From Rhodanobacter sp. FW104-R8 (GTDB taxonomy: Bacteria > Pseudomonadota > Gammaproteobacteria > Xanthomonadales > Rhodanobacteraceae), in the NCBI RefSeq assembly GCF_001617365.1, contig NZ_LVJR01000011.1, positions 1 through 64,000 on the forward strand: a stretch of 64,000 nt of DNA, read 5' to 3'. Numbering within the stretch: the first letter of the stretch is position 1; each line of letters begins with the position of its first letter. Below the pieces are notes generated by a model. It did no database searches. It was not told the origin of the DNA and saw only the letters and a list, made by a program, of their open reading frames with translations. Shown piece by piece: positions 61,798 to 64,000 of this stretch. Both the position numbers and the translations under genes were made by a program.

Positions 61798-61981
61798 ATC
61801 TCGCCGGTATTCCACCTCGCTGGTCCGCTTTGCGCGACTACAACGGTTGCCCCGCGTCGGCCGAAGAGGCATCGAAGCAGAGCCCGGCATTACAGGACGG
61901 CGGTCACGCTTCCCGAATAATCACCGGATGACAGCGCAATAATCATTTGAAAATCAAAATTTCCGACTCTTACGCTGCGCG

Positions 61982-62002
61982 CGTCATGGGACTGCCATGA
62001 CG
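61982..62002. promoter_or_regulatory. Palindrome before the first lasso precursor
   Basis: CGTCATGG-GACTG-CCATGACG, perfect 8-bp arms, ending 18 bp before the ATG at 62021. An AT-rich promoter-like stretch with TTGAAA is 35 bp upstream. It is either the GntR operator or a leader hairpin; the GGAGACTGAG ribosome site follows directly. Confidence 0.6.
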
Positions 62003-62020
62003 TGACCGCAGGAGACTGAG

Positions 62021-62161
62021 ATGAACACGAACGAGAACATGCGCACCAACCCGCCGGAAGATGTCATTGTGCTCGGCGTCGCCAGCACGGAAACCAAGGG
62101 CGGACCGCTCGCAGGCGAGGAGATCGGCGGCACCCACGCCCTGGGTATTTCCGAAGAGTGA
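62021..62161 (+). CDS. Lasso peptide precursor A1 (xanthomonin-like)
   Basis: A 46-aa precursor. The leader (26 aa) is MNTNENMRTNPPEDVIVLGV then ASTETK, with the required Thr at position -2 and Lys at -1. The predicted core is GGPLAGEEIGGTHALGISEE (20 aa). Gly1 and Glu7 can form a 7-residue macrolactam ring, the small ring size known from xanthomonins. The leader LGVAST segment is shared with precursor A2. The ribosome site is GGAGACTGAG. The processed core may lose its C-terminal residues. Confidence 0.92.
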   Translation: MNTNENMRTNPPEDVIVLGVASTETKGGPLAGEEIGGTHALGISEE

Positions 62162-62166
62162 GCACA

Positions 62167-62190
62167 GGGCGCGCCTGAGGCGCGCCCTTT
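62167..62190 (+). terminator. Attenuating hairpin between precursors A1 and A2
   Basis: GGGCGCGCC-TGA-GGCGCGCCC followed by TTT. Perfect 9-bp GC arms with a very short T-run, 5 bp after the A1 stop. It probably reduces but does not end transcription into A2, or stabilises the short A1 message. Confidence 0.7.
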
Positions 62191-62207
62191 CACCCAGGAG
62201 ATCGAAC

Positions 62208-62357
62208 ATGAGCAGCAAGAGAGAAGACACCCTCCATAACGATGCATCGGACGAAGAGATCGTCATGCTCGGCGTTGCCAGCACCGACACCCAAGGGGGC
62301 CCACTGTCCGGCGAGGAAATGGGGGGCTTCACTGCCTTGGGCATCGCCCAGGACTAA
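62208..62357 (+). CDS. Lasso peptide precursor A2 (xanthomonin-like)
   Basis: A 49-aa precursor, MSSKREDTLHNDASDEEIVM then LGVASTDTQ as leader (29 aa), Thr at -2 and Gln at -1. The predicted core is GGPLSGEEMGGFTALGIAQD. Gly1-Glu7 ring as in A1. Compared with A1, the ring differs at one position (A5S), and the loop and tail differ more. The ribosome site AGGAG is 8 bases upstream. Xanthomonin precursors with cores of this type occur in pairs or triplets in Xanthomonas, from memory. Confidence 0.92.
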   Translation: MSSKREDTLHNDASDEEIVMLGVASTDTQGGPLSGEEMGGFTALGIAQD

Positions 62358-62363
62358 AGCGCA

Positions 62364-62396
62364 GGGGCGCACCTGACCGGTGCGCCCCTTCCTTTT
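62364..62396 (+). terminator. Hairpin between precursor A2 and the B gene
   Basis: GGGGCGCACC-TGACC-GGTGCGCCCC followed by TTCCTTTT. Perfect 10-bp arms. The T-run is interrupted, so partial read-through into the B and C genes is expected. Such a hairpin after the precursors raises precursor over enzyme levels. Confidence 0.78.
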
Positions 62397-62405
62397 CTGC
62401 AGGGC

Positions 62406-63089
62406 ATGGACATGACCCACTACGCCTTGCGTGACGACCTGTCGTTCTGCCGGATAGGCGAACACTTCGTCTTCCTCGATATCAACAACGACCGGTACTT
62501 CCGGCTGCCGAATTCGATGGAACGAGCCTTGGCCAGCTACCTGGAAGGAAGCGGAACTTCGGATCTGGACATAACCGGATTGATCGCACGAAACATACTG
62601 GTCGACGAGCCACACACGGCGATCGGCAGCCGAAGAAGCATCAAGCCTGCGATTCGCAGCGCCATGGAAGCTCCGCTTCCAACAAGGAGACCTTGTCTTT
62701 TTGAGCTACTGGAAGTCCTTGCCATTGTGCTGCGCACGCGAGTGGCGTTGAAGCTCTCAACCCTCAAGGCTGTCCTCGATGGCCTTGGCGCCGATCAGCA
62801 CACCCAACCGGCACAAGCCACGCCCTCTGCAGTACTGCTCGAGCACCGACTCTCCGATGCCGCCGCCGTATATCGACGTGCGCGTCTCTATGTGCCGGTC
62901 GATATGTGCTGCCTGCTGGATTCCGTCGCAATGGCGAAGTTTCTTCGCAAACGACAGCTCCACGCCCACGTCGTCTTCGGCGTCGCAATTGATCCCTTCT
63001 CTGCACATTGCTGGTTGCAGGCGGAAGACATTGTCTTGAACGACACCGTGGGAAACGTCAATTCCCATACGCCGATACGGGTCGTGTGA
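62406..63089 (+). CDS. Lasso peptide B protein, fused RRE and leader peptidase
   Basis: A 227-aa protein. The N-terminal part (about 1-85) is a RiPP recognition element (FVFLDINNDRYFRLPNSMERALASYL), which binds the leader. The C-terminal part (about 95-227) is a transglutaminase-like cysteine peptidase that removes the leader: Cys168/169 in VDMCCLLDS, His201 in FSAHCWLQ and Asp213 in VLNDTVG. The fused form is usual in Proteobacteria; split forms occur in Firmicutes and Actinobacteria. Its stop shares one base with the C gene start (TGATG). GC is visibly lower than in the rest of the window. Confidence 0.9.
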   Translation: MDMTHYALRDDLSFCRIGEHFVFLDINNDRYFRLPNSMERALASYLEGSGTSDLDITGLIARNILVDEPHTAIGSRRSIKPAIRSAMEAPLPTRRPCLFELLEVLAIVLRTRVALKLSTLKAVLDGLGADQHTQPAQATPSAVLLEHRLSDAAAVYRRARLYVPVDMCCLLDSVAMAKFLRKRQLHAHVVFGVAIDPFSAHCWLQAEDIVLNDTVGNVNSHTPIRVV

Positions 63090-64000
63090 TGTATCGCTAC
63101 ATCGCTTTGCTTCGGGGGCGTCACACACGCGCAACCGATGACGGTAGCGACATTGATCACGCACTCCGAGAGGTCGGGTTGCAACAAAAGGTGGCCTTGG
63201 GCCATATCGAGCTGTATGCCTCGGATGACACGCCCGTCCTGAGCCTGTCGCCCGGAAGCGCGCTCATCGGCCACGTCTTCTCACGCGATGGCCACTCGCC
63301 AATCGATAGTGCCAAGCTGGCCAGCGCGTCGTCACGAGGCGAATTGGCAAAGCATGTCATCGACGAGCTCTGGGGCGAGTACCTGCTTCTTCATGCGCCG
63401 AAAGACGACCCAGACGCGACGACGGTCATGCGCGATCCGTCCGGTGGCGTCGATTGCATTTACTCGTTACGTGGCGGCTTCATCGCCTCCGACATCTCGA
63501 TCGCAACGCATGCGCGCCTGCATACCAAGGAGATCGATTGGGATTTCATCCGCAGCAACCTGATCTATCCGTACCTAAAAACGGGTCGCACCGGGCTTAT
63601 CGGTTTACGCGAACTGTTGCCAGGTTACCAACTCAATATACGTGGAGACGGGGCGACCATCGACGAGATGTGGACCCCGTGGGACTTCGTCGCACCACAA
63701 CAACGGTATCGCGATCGGCGTGAGGCACAAGCTGACGTTCGACGCGCGGTGGCGTCTACGGTGAATCGCTGGGCCGAGACGGACAAATCCCTCCTGCTGG
63801 AACTATCGGGAGGGCTGGACTCATCCATCGTCGCTGCTTGCCTGCAGGACGCGCATGCGCGTGTGGCGTGCTGCAACCTGGTCACGCCTGTCCCCGGTGC
63901 GGACGAGCGGCGATATGCCATGTTGATGGCAGATGTACTTCGCGCCGAGCTTCATATCGAGACGCTTGGGTTCGAGAACGTGCATTTCAACTTCCCGCCG
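63089..64000 (+). CDS. Lasso cyclase C (asparagine-synthetase-like), partial
   Basis: 304 residues are visible and the gene continues beyond the right edge (family members have about 600). The N-terminal glutaminase-like domain (MYRYIALLRG, LWGEYLLLHAPKDD, VMRDPSGGVDCIYSL) lacks the Cys at position 2, as usual for lasso cyclases. The ATP-pyrophosphatase loop SGGLDSS is at 240-246. It activates the Glu7 side chain as an AMP ester so that the core N-terminus can form the macrolactam. Translation is coupled to B through TGATG. Confidence 0.9.
   Translation, partial: MYRYIALLRGRHTRATDDGSDIDHALREVGLQQKVALGHIELYASDDTPVLSLSPGSALIGHVFSRDGHSPIDSAKLASASSRGELAKHVIDELWGEYLLLHAPKDDPDATTVMRDPSGGVDCIYSLRGGFIASDISIATHARLHTKEIDWDFIRSNLIYPYLKTGRTGLIGLRELLPGYQLNIRGDGATIDEMWTPWDFVAPQQRYRDRREAQADVRRAVASTVNRWAETDKSLLLELSGGLDSSIVAACLQDAHARVACCNLVTPVPGADERRYAMLMADVLRAELHIETLGFENVHFNFPP

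Noticed and set aside
1-64000. CRISPR arrays, tRNA or rRNA genes
   Set aside because: No regularly spaced direct repeats and no cloverleaf or rRNA-like segments were noticed on reading the intergenic regions.

Overview
The window is a high-GC, densely packed bacterial chromosome segment. TonB-dependent uptake genes, a trehalase, a DUF885 peptidase, Fpr-type reductase and a xanthomonin-like lasso peptide cluster point to a gammaproteobacterium of the Xanthomonadales, most likely the Rhodanobacteraceae/Xanthomonadaceae side. This placement is inferred from gene content only. No rRNA, tRNA, CRISPR array or intact insertion sequence was seen.

Region 1 (1-15354, minus strand) is part of an extracellular contractile injection system (eCIS). 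It holds a sheath, an inner tube, a zinc-ribbon baseplate-type protein, a Pvc16/DUF4255-type protein, an AAA+ ATPase, two proteins with the DUF4157-type N-terminus typical of eCIS cargo, and several small linkers. The genes overlap by a few bases and run off the left edge, so the remaining baseplate, spike and tape-measure genes should lie to the left. At the head sits a dedicated sigma-54 activator without a receiver domain. Two -24/-12 promoters follow, each with an 18-bp palindrome exactly 61 bp upstream. One precedes a 736-aa protein of unknown function, the other the structural operon. This is the clearest undescribed regulatory circuit in the window.

Region 2 (15.8-44.4 kb) is mostly ordinary chromosome: ferredoxin-NADP reductase, DUF456, DUF885 peptidase, hemolysin-III-like protein, TonB, cysteine dioxygenase-like cupin, FAD protein, cardiolipin synthase, nicotinamidase, PIN protein, HAD hydrolase, TrmO, two L,D-transpeptidase-type genes, periplasmic trehalase, acyltransferase, M3 peptidase and a two-component system. 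It also holds a 168-bp near-perfect foldback element whose ends supply the stop codons of two convergent genes, overlapping alternative hairpins near an HMA-like gene, and three intrinsic terminators with no gene upstream.

Region 3 (44.8-56.6 kb) looks like an uptake and degradation locus: two YncE-type propeller proteins (one with a tandem duplicated N-terminal domain), a TonB-dependent receptor and an MFS transporter on the plus strand, then an M14 carboxypeptidase, an NPP-type phosphodiesterase and a GH30 glycosidase on the minus strand. The two-component system at 42.4-44.4 kb is divergent from it and may control it.

Region 4 (56.8-64 kb) has DUF3016, ASCH and TPR proteins, a Phd/YefM-zeta-type toxin-antitoxin pair, remnants of repeats, and then a lasso peptide cluster: GntR-type regulator, two short precursors with xanthomonin-like cores, a fused RRE/leader-peptidase B protein, and the start of the asparagine-synthetase-like C protein, which is cut by the right edge.
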